A DNA stretch of 64,000 nucleotides from Candidatus Bathyarchaeota archaeon. GTDB lineage: Archaea; Thermoproteota; Bathyarchaeia; Bathyarchaeales; Bathycorpusculaceae. The notes under the pieces are model-generated. The model did no database searches and was not told where the DNA came from. It was given only the letters and a program-made list of their open reading frames with translations. Made by a program: the position numbers and the translations under genes. The stretch is taken from contig JAOULW010000002.1 of assembly GCA_029881805.1 (NCBI GenBank), positions 124,001 to 188,000 of the forward strand, written 5' to 3'. Below, in pieces: positions 34,790-43,456 of this stretch (position 1 is its first letter; each line of letters starts with the position of its first letter).

Positions 34790-35227
34790 TCATGGATTGA
34801 TCTTGTATACATTTTTGACTATCGTCTCAAGTATTTTATGATGCTTCCTTTCGTCATCTGCAATGTGCTGCAATAATAATTTTAGGCCCTCATCTTTTGT
34901 ATGTTTCATCTCTTCTTCGACATGAGCCAAAACATCAGTCTCCATTTTCACGTGAGTCTCAAGTTCTCTCTTCACTACAAAAGGATCTACATAACTTTCG
35001 ATTTTATGTTTCCAAAGTGCCTGAGATGGAGAAATTCCCTTGAGCGTCTTGAGAATCCCTGTTAAAATGCCCTCATGTTTCTGTGAATCTAGTCGCATTT
35101 CAAGCAAAAGCAGTTTTGCAGCAGCGTTGCCGACTCTCTTTTCCATTTCAGTAATACGGTCAACATGCGTTTTTTCTATTTTGATCTGTTGTTTTAAGAG
35201 CTGAATCAATTTTTCTCTCTGTTCCAT
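34790..35227 (-). CDS. Ferritin-like (four-helix, ExxH) protein 1
   Basis: 145 aa all-helical. Candidate metal ligands are in EKTHVDRITEME, MRLDSQKHEGIL, KMETDVLAHVEEEM and IADDERKHHKIL. The D/E-ER-KHH-x-I/L motif is the typical second half of ferritin-like/rubrerythrin-type di-iron sites. No rubredoxin tail. A paralogue lies at 36830-37309. It may handle iron or peroxide; inferred. Confidence 0.75.
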   Translation of the reverse strand: MEQREKLIQLLKQQIKIEKTHVDRITEMEKRVGNAAAKLLLLEMRLDSQKHEGILTGILKTLKGISPSQALWKHKIESYVDPFVVKRELETHVKMETDVLAHVEEEMKHTKDEGLKLLLQHIADDERKHHKILETIVKNVYKINP

Positions 35228-35357
35228 CTAGACCCGCTCCAACCTAGCTTTTACGGAATATATAATCTAATCTATTAAAGTTTTTTATTTTAAGGAATTG
35301 CTATAAAAGTGAAAATAAGGAATAGGAAACGCAATTTGCTAAGGGTTCTCTAAGGGT

Positions 35358-35546
35358 GCTAAGCCGATATTTCTATGGCTTGAGATGGACATTTCACCTA
35401 GCATGTCCTACATACAATAAAGTCCTCTTCATTCACAACACGGGGCTTCTTCATTTTTCGTTCAGAAAAACAGGAAAAGGCCAAGTTTCCACACAGATTT
35501 TATCATGGTCGATGCACTTGGCATAGTTGACTACTATTTTAGTCAT
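35358..35546 (-). pseudogene. Dicluster ferredoxin pseudogene
   Basis: The reverse strand begins MTKIVVNYAKCIDHDKICVE and runs through TWPFPVF to a TGA; a frame shift then continues with KKPRVVNEEDFIVCRTC, an in-frame TAG, and VKCPSQAIEIS. This is a small 2[4Fe-4S] ferredoxin with a frameshift, a nonsense codon, and two cluster cysteines lost (CP to WP, DC to DF). Multiple independent lesions make it clearly decayed. Confidence 0.8.
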
Positions 35547-35641
35547 GGCTTTTCTCCTCGTCGGATAGACTTCCAGAATAAATTAAACCTTTCTTTCCTC
35601 AATGACCTAATTCCGTAGTTGACTTGTAATCATAATTTCGC

Positions 35642-36571
35642 TCAGCCATAGCCGAATAACAGAAGCCACAGGTTAAGGTATAACCCTGCTCCGAGCGTAG
35701 AGATCAAAATCAGAGATGCAATAGTCTCTTTGTAGAAATTATAGCGTTCACTAAGAACTATGTTTGAGATTGCGACAGGCACAGCGTGCATAACCAGCAG
35801 TATAGCTCTTTGAGAGCCGCCCAAACCAAACAACATGATTGTTAGTATGGCTAATGTAGGCAGAAATAACATTCTCAACAGACTCAACTTGAAGGCTGTT
35901 GCCAAGTTGGTATATTTCCTTCCATAAAAGAAGACCCCAAGCATAAAAATCGCCACCGTTGAGGTGGTGCCTCCCAACATGCGCAAAGAAGCTGTTACGG
36001 GGTAAGGAATTTCTATTCCAACAACCGAGAAGACAACACCCAACAGGATTGATATTATCAATGGGTTTCTGGAAAGCCTTTTCGTAACGCGTTTTATTCC
36101 TTCCCACACAGTGGATTTTTCAAGTTTGTACAATTCCAAGACTGTAATGGAAATTGGCACGCTGATAATGGAAATGGACGCCGCAGAAAGTGTTGCCAAT
36201 TCAATCTCTGCTGGAAAAGCAAACATTATGAAGGGTAGGCCAAAGAAGGCTAAGCTGCCAAAAACTGTGCTTATGATAAGCAGATAGAAGGTGTTTCTCG
36301 AGAATCTAGATAAGAGGTAAAGAATAGTGTAAACAACTAACACCAAGAAGATGGGTATTATTCCTACGAGAATGAACGTGAGATTCTGTGCAGTGAAATC
36401 AATTTCAGCCAAATCAACAAAAAACAACGCTGGCAACGCGAAAAAATACACGTAAGCACTTAATACTCGTTCATCGCCAGATTTTAAAATTCCGATTTTT
36501 CTTGAAAGAAAGCCGATTCCTATTAGAAGAAGAATCGGAACGATCGTCCTTATAGCTATATTGTTATCCAT
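35642..36571 (-). CDS. AEC-family (auxin efflux carrier-like) transporter
   Basis: 309 aa with about 10 TM helices in two inverted bundles. N-terminal IVPILLLIGIGFLSRKIGILKSGDERVLSAYVYFFALPALFF is the AEC start; the second half has RNPLIISILLGVVFSVVGIEIPYPVTASLRMLG. Bacterial and archaeal AEC proteins export or import organic acids or are malonate/malate permease-like; the substrate is unknown. A palindrome lies about 130-147 bp upstream of its start. Confidence 0.88.
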   Translation of the reverse strand: MDNNIAIRTIVPILLLIGIGFLSRKIGILKSGDERVLSAYVYFFALPALFFVDLAEIDFTAQNLTFILVGIIPIFLVLVVYTILYLLSRFSRNTFYLLIISTVFGSLAFFGLPFIMFAFPAEIELATLSAASISIISVPISITVLELYKLEKSTVWEGIKRVTKRLSRNPLIISILLGVVFSVVGIEIPYPVTASLRMLGGTTSTVAIFMLGVFFYGRKYTNLATAFKLSLLRMLFLPTLAILTIMLFGLGGSQRAILLVMHAVPVAISNIVLSERYNFYKETIASLILISTLGAGLYLNLWLLLFGYG

Positions 36572-36700
36572 TTCTTTTCTCCTTTAACTATTCTTTGGGC
36601 TTTCTATTGATGACGATTCTCTGGTTTTGGGAGATTTTTCCTTTGGTTCTTCTTGAATCTGATGCATGCTATTTCAGACTCTATCAGCTTTATGCGAGAC

Positions 36701-36718
36701 GGTTCATTTGAATGAACC
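36701..36718. promoter_or_regulatory. 18-bp perfect palindrome
   Basis: GGTTCATTTGAATGAACC, 8-bp arms around TG, lies between the AEC transporter start and the second ferritin-like gene. Candidate operator for a dimeric regulator of the transporter. Confidence 0.5.
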
Positions 36719-36829
36719 TATAAGTCATTAACTAGACAGAAGAAAATCCTTAGGTATTTGCCATTTCTGGTCTATGTATCAACTGTTTTCTAGGATACAT
36801 GATGATCTAGCGATTGAAAGTGTGTGGGA

Positions 36830-37309
36830 CTATCCTCCGGGAGCCCCGTGGAACGGAACGTTTTTCCAGAGAAGTTCCCACCAGTCCTCTTCTGTTATGG
36901 TTTCTCCTCTGACAATAATATCTAATACCATTTTCAGTAATTGATGGTGTCTTTTTTCATCCTCCAAGATTGCATTTAAGAGAAGCTTAACTTTCTCGTT
37001 TTCAACGGTGGGCAACACTTTGCTGATTTTTTGGATGAGCTCCGCTTCCAAGCGTATGTGCTTTTCCACCTGTGCCTTTTGCTTGTCGAGGTTTTCCTGC
37101 GAAAGGGCTCGGGACACGCCTGTTAGCAATTCAGTGGCTGCAGCATACATTTCTGCATGCTTAATAGAATCCAAGGATATTCCTTTCAGAACTCCCTTGA
37201 CAGGTGGGTTTTTTATGTCAACTAGAGCGTTATTCAATGAGTCCACAATTTCATTTTCAACTTCTATCTGTGCCTTAAGAAAATTTGTCAATTCGCCTTT
37301 TGATTTCAT
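36830..37309 (-). CDS. Ferritin-like (four-helix, ExxH) protein 2
   Basis: 159 aa, paralogous to the protein at 34790-35227: IEVENEIVDSLNNAL, SLDSIKHAEMYAAAT, HIRLEAELIQKI and LEDEKRHHQLLKMVL provide Glu/His pairs in four helices. It has a C-terminal extension (TEEDWWELLWKNVPFHGAPGG). Probable di-iron ferritin-like protein; oxidase, peroxidase or storage role not decidable. Confidence 0.75.
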   Translation of the reverse strand: MKSKGELTNFLKAQIEVENEIVDSLNNALVDIKNPPVKGVLKGISLDSIKHAEMYAAATELLTGVSRALSQENLDKQKAQVEKHIRLEAELIQKISKVLPTVENEKVKLLLNAILEDEKRHHQLLKMVLDIIVRGETITEEDWWELLWKNVPFHGAPGG

Positions 37310-37333
37310 GGGCTCACCTCACTCTAGAACATG

Positions 37334-37555
37334 CTAAGCTGTGTGCATAAGTCTTTCGGCATTTCCTTTTACGAATTCTGCGCATTTTTCCAGTCCAGCT
37401 GAGTCAGGCTCATGCCTAATTATTAATGGCGGTTCAGTCACTTACATTCCAAACTTGTTTCTCATGATTTCAATAACCAATCTTGGGGCTTCGCCACTCC
37501 ACCCGTAAGAACCAAAGGCTGCACCAACCTTGACTTTCAAGTCGATGTTTTTTAC
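37334..37555 (-). pseudogene. Remnant of an FprA-type flavoprotein (C-terminal flavodoxin domain)
   Basis: The reverse strand reads VKVGAAFGSYGWSGEAPRLV, then EIMRNKFGM, an in-frame TAA, VTEPPLIIRHEPDSAGLEKC and AEFVKGNAERL. GAAFGSYGWSGEA is the flavodoxin end of A-type flavoproteins (F420H2 oxidase or NO/O2 reductase). The N-terminal di-iron domain is absent, so this is a decayed 3' fragment. A further orphan reverse-strand segment (37590-37736, KYRAPAYERQRYEVIATN..) has no start and I cannot identify it. Confidence 0.7.
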
Positions 37556-37797
37556 AGCTGCTTTCTACTAGAAATAATAAGTTCCAAAACTATTTATCTT
37601 CTTTTTCTTGGCTCGCCAGGTCTCGCGTCTTTTTCTCGAATCTTTTCGCTTTCTTTTTAATTGCTTCAATGTTTCTTCTGAGGTTAGTAGCTATTACTTC
37701 GTAACGCTGTCTTTCGTAAGCTGGCGCACGGTACTTCTATCTAAATAGACCGTGTAGCATAGCATTTATTATCATTCTTGTCGTAATTGAGAGATGG

Positions 37798-39708
37798 TTG
37801 ATAGGCGTGGAAGAAGATAGAATATCTTATCACGAATCTGTTCGAAGAATCTATGGAAAAATTAAGAAAGACGGCATGACCAACATCTGGGATCGTTACG
37901 AAGCGCAAGGATTCGGAGGAAATCCTGACCAAAGATGTCCTTTCTGCATGAGCGGAGCCAGATGTGACCTCTGCTCTAATGGTCCGTGCCGTGCAGATGC
38001 GTCAAAGGACAAGAGAGGAGTCTGTGGGATCACCGCTGATGGCATGGCAATGAGGATGATGTTGCTCAGAAACGTCATGGGCGCGTCCACGTACCACTAC
38101 CACACGGATCAGACAGTCAAAACCCTCCGGGCCACTGCAAAAGGGCAGACGCCTTTCGGAATAAGGGAAACTGACAAATTAAGAAGTCTAGCCATGCGAC
38201 TTGGAATAGATGCGTCAGGATTGGACAATGACATCGCCATTAGACTATGTGATTTTGCGGAAGTAGACTTCAACAGGAAGTACTATGAGCCGAGTCAGAT
38301 CGTGGAAGCCTTGGCTCCACAAGAACGCAAAGAGGTATGGCGTAGGCTAGGTATTTTTCCAGGCGGGATTTACAGTGAAATGATGTTGTCTACGAGTTCA
38401 TGCCTTACAAACGTTGATGGTTACTACGTGAGTCTAGCTCTGAAAGCAATGCGTCTGAGTATAGCGATGGCATACCAAAGCCAGATCATCAACGAATACT
38501 GTCAGGACATAATGTATGGCATAGCAAGACCGCACAAGATGCGCGTAGATCTAGGTGTGTTAGATCCGGATTATGTAAACGTGTTGCCAAACGGTCATGA
38601 GCCGTTTCTGGGGTTTGCCATGGTTCAACTAGCTAGGAAGCCCGAATGGCAAGAGAAAGCAAAGGCTGCGGGAGCAAAAGGTTTGCGTGTCATTGCCAAC
38701 ATTGAAACAGGCCAAGAAATGATTCAGCGATGGGAGATGGATGACATCTTTTATGGTTTCACTGGAAACTGGATTGCGCAAGAGGCGATATTGGCTAGCG
38801 GATGCGTCGACCTTTTCGTGGCTGACATGAATTGTTCAATGCCAATTGACCCTTTGTACGCTCAGAAATACAAGTTCAAGCTTGTGCCTGTGAGCGAACT
38901 TGTTGCTTTTGAAGGCATTGAAGATCGAGTCAATTATCAGCCTGAGAAAGCCGGTGAACAGGCTGCGCAACTGCTGCAAATGGCTATTGACAACTTCAAG
39001 GCTCGTAGGGCGTCAGTGAAGCCAATGACTGGACTGCCTTTGAAAGATGCTGTGGTCGGGTTCTCCTCTGAAAGCATTCTTGCTGCTCTCGGGGGCACAC
39101 TTGATCCCCTATTGGAAGCCATAAAGAATGGCACATTGCGCGGAGTCGTAGGTCTTGTTTCATGTACAACTTTGAGAGATTTCGGTCAAGATGTGCACAG
39201 CGTGAACGTGGCTAAGGAGCTTATCAAGAGAGATGTTCTTGTCCTCTCATTGGGATGCGGCAACGGCGCGATGCAGGTTGCCGGTCTTTGCAATTTGGAA
39301 GCCAAAGAACTTGCAGGTTCAGGTTTGAAAAGCATATGTGAAAAGTTGAACATTCCTCCTGTTCTGAGCTATGGCACATGCACAGACACGGGACGACTTG
39401 CTGATCTGCTAAAGGCTATCTCCGATGCGCTCGGCGTGCCAATACCAGATTTACCTGTAGCTGCTGTGGCACCTGAATATATGGAACAAAAGGCAACAAT
39501 AGATGCCGTGTTTGCTCTGGCCTTGGGACTCTACACTTATGTCAATCCTGTGCCCACTGTCACAGGAGCGCCAAATCTGTTAAGACTACTCACGCAAGAC
39601 TGCAAACAGGTTACTTCTGGCTTGCTGAGTGTGGAAAAAGATGTGGTTAAGGCTGTAGATGCAATCTTGAATCACATCGAAGAAAAAAGGAAAAAGATTG
39701 GCATTTAA
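37798..39708 (+). CDS. cooS: Ni-CODH family protein (CooS-like) with altered C-cluster ligand set
   Basis: 636 aa, full family length. Cluster B cysteines are present (ARCDLCSNGPCRA and GVCGI). The D-cluster region has a CPFC (CxxC) spacing instead of the Cx7C form. C-cluster ligands: His in NGHEPFLG, Cys in ADMNCSMP, Cys in VSCTTLRDF, Cys in LGCGNGAMQ and Cys in YGTCTDTGR are present. Where typical enzymes have CCTGNE, this has IETGQE, so the cysteine equivalent to Cys295 is Glu. TTG start, or GTG 37807. No cooC or cooF neighbours. CO oxidation is therefore uncertain. Confidence 0.88.
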   Translation: MIGVEEDRISYHESVRRIYGKIKKDGMTNIWDRYEAQGFGGNPDQRCPFCMSGARCDLCSNGPCRADASKDKRGVCGITADGMAMRMMLLRNVMGASTYHYHTDQTVKTLRATAKGQTPFGIRETDKLRSLAMRLGIDASGLDNDIAIRLCDFAEVDFNRKYYEPSQIVEALAPQERKEVWRRLGIFPGGIYSEMMLSTSSCLTNVDGYYVSLALKAMRLSIAMAYQSQIINEYCQDIMYGIARPHKMRVDLGVLDPDYVNVLPNGHEPFLGFAMVQLARKPEWQEKAKAAGAKGLRVIANIETGQEMIQRWEMDDIFYGFTGNWIAQEAILASGCVDLFVADMNCSMPIDPLYAQKYKFKLVPVSELVAFEGIEDRVNYQPEKAGEQAAQLLQMAIDNFKARRASVKPMTGLPLKDAVVGFSSESILAALGGTLDPLLEAIKNGTLRGVVGLVSCTTLRDFGQDVHSVNVAKELIKRDVLVLSLGCGNGAMQVAGLCNLEAKELAGSGLKSICEKLNIPPVLSYGTCTDTGRLADLLKAISDALGVPIPDLPVAAVAPEYMEQKATIDAVFALALGLYTYVNPVPTVTGAPNLLRLLTQDCKQVTSGLLSVEKDVVKAVDAILNHIEEKRKKIGI

Positions 39709-39864
39709 AGAAAATGAGGAGCTGAAGTGGAGGAAAGCCTGAACCGATACCAGATACCGACCCATCCACAGTCTTCTATAAACCCTTTTGTTGCTTGTGC
39801 AATGTTTGCTTTTTCCGAAGAATTATAAACCAGTGATCTTATTGTAGCCTGAGGTATGTAAACC

Positions 39865-40248
39865 ATGGTAGATCATACGATCGCGCATTTCGAGATTCCT
39901 GCTAACGACGTAGAGCAACTCAGGAAATTCTACACTGAACTATTCGGATGGAAGATTGAACGGTGGCCTGGACCTTCGGAGTATTGGACGATCAGTACTG
40001 TCCCAGTTGACGAAAAAGGCGAGCCAATCAGGCCAGGCGTCAATGGAGGAATGATGAAGAAACAAAACCCACAGCACAAACCAACCAACTATATTCTCGT
40101 CGAATCCGTAGATGAATACGCCAAGAAGATTGAAGACCTAGGCGGGAAGGTTGTTGTTCCGAAGACGCGAGTTCCAGGGATATGTTGGTGGGCTCTAGCC
40201 GTTGACCCAGAAGGCAATCAATTCGCCATAATGGAAAGCATAACATAG
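39865..40248 (+). CDS. VOC-superfamily (glyoxalase-like) protein
   Basis: 127 aa: TIAHFEIPANDVEQLRKFYTELFGWKIERW and WWALAVDPEGNQFAIMES are paired beta-alpha-beta-beta-beta VOC motifs. Similar small proteins are annotated as glyoxalase/bleomycin-resistance-like. The substrate is unknown; ATG start. Confidence 0.9.
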   Translation: MVDHTIAHFEIPANDVEQLRKFYTELFGWKIERWPGPSEYWTISTVPVDEKGEPIRPGVNGGMMKKQNPQHKPTNYILVESVDEYAKKIEDLGGKVVVPKTRVPGICWWALAVDPEGNQFAIMESIT

Positions 40249-40378
40249 TTGCCTATAGAGCACGTGCACCGTGTGGAACCCTCTCCCACACCTCTCATTT
40301 TTCACAATATTTAATCCTGAAAACCTGAGGATCTTGAAAATTAGCCCGATCGAGACGTTTGGTTTTTTCTTCCTACTT

Positions 40379-40717
40379 TCACATTGTAAGGTAGCCATGG
40401 CTTCTTAACCATTCAGTTTGATTCTTCCTGTACCGCCAGAAAATGTCTCCGCGCTTATCCGACTGGAATTCCCAAGGAGAAACCAAGACAACGTCTCCAT
40501 TTCTTATCCAAACCCGCCTCTTCAACTTGCCTCGAACCCTACATAGTCGCTCTTTGCCGTCTTGGCACTTCACCAAAATTCTGTCAAAACCCAGCATTTT
40601 AATGGCCACACCGAGCACATCATTTCCAGCTGGCAACACCATGTTTTCGAGTGATTCTTCGCTGATGACTTTCCTTTTACCCAATTTTCCACCTCCAGGT
40701 AGCGGAAACAAGCGCAT
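40379..40717 (-). CDS. Translation initiation factor aIF-1A
   Basis: 112 aa OB-fold: LGVAIKMLGFDRILVKCQDG, ERLCRVRGKLKRRVWIRNGD and VVLVSPWEFQSDKRGDIFWRY. Archaeal/eukaryotic eIF1A signature, acting in the ribosomal A site during start selection. The N-terminal basic tail (GGGKLGKRKVI) is usual. Confidence 0.95.
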   Translation of the reverse strand: MRLFPLPGGGKLGKRKVISEESLENMVLPAGNDVLGVAIKMLGFDRILVKCQDGKERLCRVRGKLKRRVWIRNGDVVLVSPWEFQSDKRGDIFWRYRKNQTEWLRSHGYLTM

Positions 40718-40943
40718 TAGTCAGAACAATCAGAGAAAAAGTGAATACGGTCGAACTTTTCCTCTAAATAATCCTAACTGTTGCAAATGGATACGTCGCC
40801 AAGTATATTAATCCAGTGCTTTTGTGCGCGAGATTTGCACTGGGGCAAGCTGAAGGTATAAAGTATAGTGTACGCCTAGTCCGCATGACTTTTGCTTGCT
40901 CCTTAATAATACTGCCGAAAGGAGTGTGGAGATTACCTGTGTG

Positions 40944-42380
40944 TCAGCTTACGGGAAGCCCAAAATGCTCCTCGACAGTGTGATGATACCGTTCGAGCGT
41001 CATAAGTGAACGGAAGGCCCTCGCCACGACTTCAGGTAGCGCGGGATGAATATGCATTGCGGTCGTAAGTGGTCGCGCGCTCTGCTCAGCTGTGTACATG
41101 AGGTTTATTATTTCTTGTATGAGAACGGAGGCGCTAGGTCCGATTATGTGTGCGCCTAGGATCTTGTATGTACTCTTCTCCACTATGACCTTCACGAAGT
41201 AGTCTTTGACGCCCATTGCCATTCCCTTGGCGGTGTCTTCGTATCTTTGGATTCCTATGAGGACATTTTCTTTGCCGTACTTGTCTATTGCCTCTTTCTC
41301 TCTCAATCCGACACTTGCTATTTCTGGGTGGGTGAAGACAGCATGTGGCACAGCGTGATAGTCGACCTTGACATTTCTCTTTTCGATTGCATTGTAGTAG
41401 ACGATCATAGCCTCATAGTTTGCAACATGTTTGAACAAGTGCTTGCCGTTTGCATCACCAAGCGCCCAGATGTTAGGCTGTGACGTTTCCAAAAATTCAT
41501 TGACAAGAATCCATCCTTTTTCATCCGTTTTGATTCCAGCTTTTTCCGGGTGCAGTATGTCCGTGTTTGGACCTCTTCCTGATGCGACAAGCATTTCGTG
41601 GGCAATGACTTCTATTTCTTTTCCTGTTTCTCTGTTGACCGCAATTACCTTTTTCTTGTCATTTGCAGTGTTTTCTGCCCTGCGTACTTCGTGGTTGGTG
41701 ATAATTGTCATGTGCTTCTGCAACTCCCTCTTAGCTAAAGCGGACACTTCAGGCTCTTCTTCCGGAATGAACTGGGGGTTTCTGCCGACTATGGTGACCT
41801 TAGATCCCATTGCCGCAAGGAAGTGTCCGTATTCAGCGGCGATGTACCCTCCTCCGATTATAGCGACGCTCTTAGGCAGATGATCCAGCTTCAAGATTGT
41901 GTCGCTAGTGTGATAGGCGATTTTTTCTAGTCCCTCTATTTTTGGTGTTGTAGGTTTCGATCCCGTGCAGAGGAAAATCATCTTGGACTTTATGGTTTCG
42001 TTGCCAACTTTCAACGTGTATGGAGCAACAAATTCGGCTACGGCAGTGTAGTAGTCCAAGTTCTCTGAATGAGAGAGTCCTTGCCGTATCTTGTCTATGT
42101 CCTCGTGAATCAGAGTTTTCATTCTATCCATTATCTTTTGGAAATCTACGTTCTTTAACTCGACGGATATTCCGAACTCTTTGGCTCTTTCAATCGTCCT
42201 CACTAATTCTGCAGGATAGAGAAGTATTTTTGACGGAATACAGCCGCGAGTTAGGCAAATGCCTCCCGGCTCATCTTTATCTATCACTGCAGCTTTCATG
42301 CTGGGATTATCTTCAAGCAAAGCGCTTGCTATTTCCATCGCTGAGCCAGTGCCAATGACTATAAAATCATACTCCTTCAA
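40944..42380 (-). CDS. Pyridine nucleotide-disulfide oxidoreductase (dihydrolipoamide dehydrogenase/mercuric reductase-like)
   Basis: About 478 aa from TTG 42380 (MKEYDFIVIGTGSAMEIA); the frame is open to 42407. FAD Rossmann motif VIGTGSA, redox disulfide GGICLTRGCIPSK, second Rossmann VAIIGGGYIAAEYGHFLA, FAD site NIWALGDANGKHLF, and C-terminal base HIHPALPEV. No lipoyl or E2 genes are nearby, so it may be a generic disulfide or metal-ion reductase. The first glycine motif is GTGSAM instead of GxGxxG, a feature of archaeal Lpd/MerA-like proteins. Confidence 0.88.
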   Translation of the reverse strand: MKEYDFIVIGTGSAMEIASALLEDNPSMKAAVIDKDEPGGICLTRGCIPSKILLYPAELVRTIERAKEFGISVELKNVDFQKIMDRMKTLIHEDIDKIRQGLSHSENLDYYTAVAEFVAPYTLKVGNETIKSKMIFLCTGSKPTTPKIEGLEKIAYHTSDTILKLDHLPKSVAIIGGGYIAAEYGHFLAAMGSKVTIVGRNPQFIPEEEPEVSALAKRELQKHMTIITNHEVRRAENTANDKKKVIAVNRETGKEIEVIAHEMLVASGRGPNTDILHPEKAGIKTDEKGWILVNEFLETSQPNIWALGDANGKHLFKHVANYEAMIVYYNAIEKRNVKVDYHAVPHAVFTHPEIASVGLREKEAIDKYGKENVLIGIQRYEDTAKGMAMGVKDYFVKVIVEKSTYKILGAHIIGPSASVLIQEIINLMYTAEQSARPLTTAMHIHPALPEVVARAFRSLMTLERYHHTVEEHFGLPVS

Positions 42381-42407
42381 ACCAAACACCACAAAGTCAG
42401 AAATCAT

Positions 42408-42919
42408 AGGTATTAATACGTATTAAGCCTTAGCACGCGTCAAATATTGAAACCCTAATCATAGGCAAATCTAGTGTCAAGCCAAGACCAGCTTGTGCTA
42501 CTAGATTGCCCTGAGAATCAAATACATCGCGTCGGCTGTCGAGACCGCGATCATAAAATACGAGGCGCCTTTTGTTTCCATCAGCATAAGGTTTCACGTT
42601 GCAACGTACAGGATAGAACCAGAAGTAGTGGCAACAGACAAGAACAACTGCGTCTTGTAATCAAGGAAATGCAAACGATTAAGATGAGTAGTTTTCGTCA
42701 GCAACCTTTTGACTGTCATTACGGCCGGAATGTTCCAATTCCTGCTCGTCTTCATCATCTGAAAAACATAATGATTTGAGGTTTTTTCGCGATAAAATCT
42801 TTTTGGCGCGCGCTGATTGAAGGAGTCTTCAAATACGTCTGCGATCACAATGGAAACCAGATTTTTCGAAATCGCAAGTGACCCCTATAAACTATTTTTT
42901 ATGGTATTGGGTGCATCTC
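42408..42919. other. Region without a confident gene
   Basis: About 500 bp. Two overlapping reverse-strand frames (around 42420-42610 and 42594-42848) stay open but show no family motif and no ribosome binding site; they may be relics of a decayed gene beside the tRNA pair. Confidence 0.35.
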
Positions 42920-42997
42920 TGGCGGGCGGGGTGGGATTTGAACCCACGACCGCCGACTTAGGAGGCCGGTGCTCTGTCCGTACTGAGCTACCCGCCC
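42920..42997 (-). tRNA. tRNA-Arg(CCT)
   Basis: Reverse strand: acceptor GGGCGGG pairs with CCCGCCC; D-stem GCTC/GAGC; anticodon stem CCGGC/GTCGG around loop CTCCTAA (anticodon CCT); T-arm GTGGGTTCAAATCCCAC; discriminator G and an encoded CCA (42920-42922). All arms are intact and there is no intron. Confidence 0.95.
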
Positions 42998-43097
42998 ACT
43001 CCGTTAGTAGCTAGATAAACTTGAATTTTAACTTAAATGTATCTTCAGGCAAAAAACTTAAACTACGAGAGACGTTTTCAAACACTAAGAGCGAACG

Positions 43098-43214
43098 GCG
43101 GGGGTACCCGAGCCAGGTCTAAATAGGCGGCCAGACAAACTAAGCCTAAGACAAGGGGGAGGACTTAAGATCCTCTGGCGTAGGCCTCCGTGGGTTCAAG
43201 TCCCACCCCCCGCA
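43098..43214 (+). tRNA. tRNA-Leu(TAA) with a D-loop intron
   Basis: Acceptor GCGGGGG (43098-43104) pairs with CCCCCGC (43207-43213), discriminator A, no CCA. T-arm GTGGGTTCAAGTCCCAC; long variable arm GGC-GTAG-GCC typical of Leu; anticodon arm GAGGA-CTTAAGA-TCCTC (anticodon TAA). D-stem CCC/GGG is separated by an extra stretch after the usual GAGCCAGGTC. GTCT-AAA-TAGGC pairs with GCCTA-AGAC, with AAG following: a relaxed bulge-helix-bulge. An intron of about 32 nt is predicted, roughly 43123-43154 (boundaries uncertain by a base or two). Confidence 0.88.
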
Positions 43215-43261
43215 CTACCATGTTGAAATTGCCGGGGGGTCTGTCCGGGCGATGTTAGCGT

Positions 43262-43456
43262 TTAATATTTGCTTTTTCGGAAGATTTTGTGATAGTTAAA
43301 GTCGCAGACGTATTCGAAGCCTGCTTCCACTAAGGCGCAGGCGTCTTTTTCGTTTTTGGCTACTTTTGAAACGTATTCCTGCTGGTCCTTGAACAAAGCT
43401 TCTGCCAGATGTACGTAGATGAGGGTGTTTTTGATGTTCTTGTGCCCAAGAGACAC
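43262..43456 (-). pseudogene. C-terminal remnant of an archaeal tyrosine recombinase (integrase)
   Basis: 64 codons: SLGHKNIKNTLIYVHLAEAL, then AKNEKDACALVEAGFEYVCD and IFRKSKY. LGHKNIKNTLIY contains the catalytic-region histidine and the tyrosine nucleophile, and the AGFEYV..KIFRKRK tail is typical of archaeal XerA-like/SSV-type integrase ends. The catalytic core (R-K-HxxR) is missing upstream, so the gene is truncated. It sits 48 bp from the 3' end of tRNA-Leu, the classical attachment site position. Confidence 0.75.

Noticed and set aside
35358-35546. In-frame TAG in the ferredoxin as pyrrolysine
   Set aside because: The same gene also has a frameshift and two lost cluster cysteines, so ordinary decay explains it better.
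37590-37736. Orphan reverse reading segment as a gene
   Set aside because: Preceded directly by a stop and lacks any start; kept only as part of the remnant region.
42594-42848. 84-codon reverse frame next to tRNA-Arg
   Set aside because: No family motif; overlaps another equally open frame; treated as non-coding or decayed.
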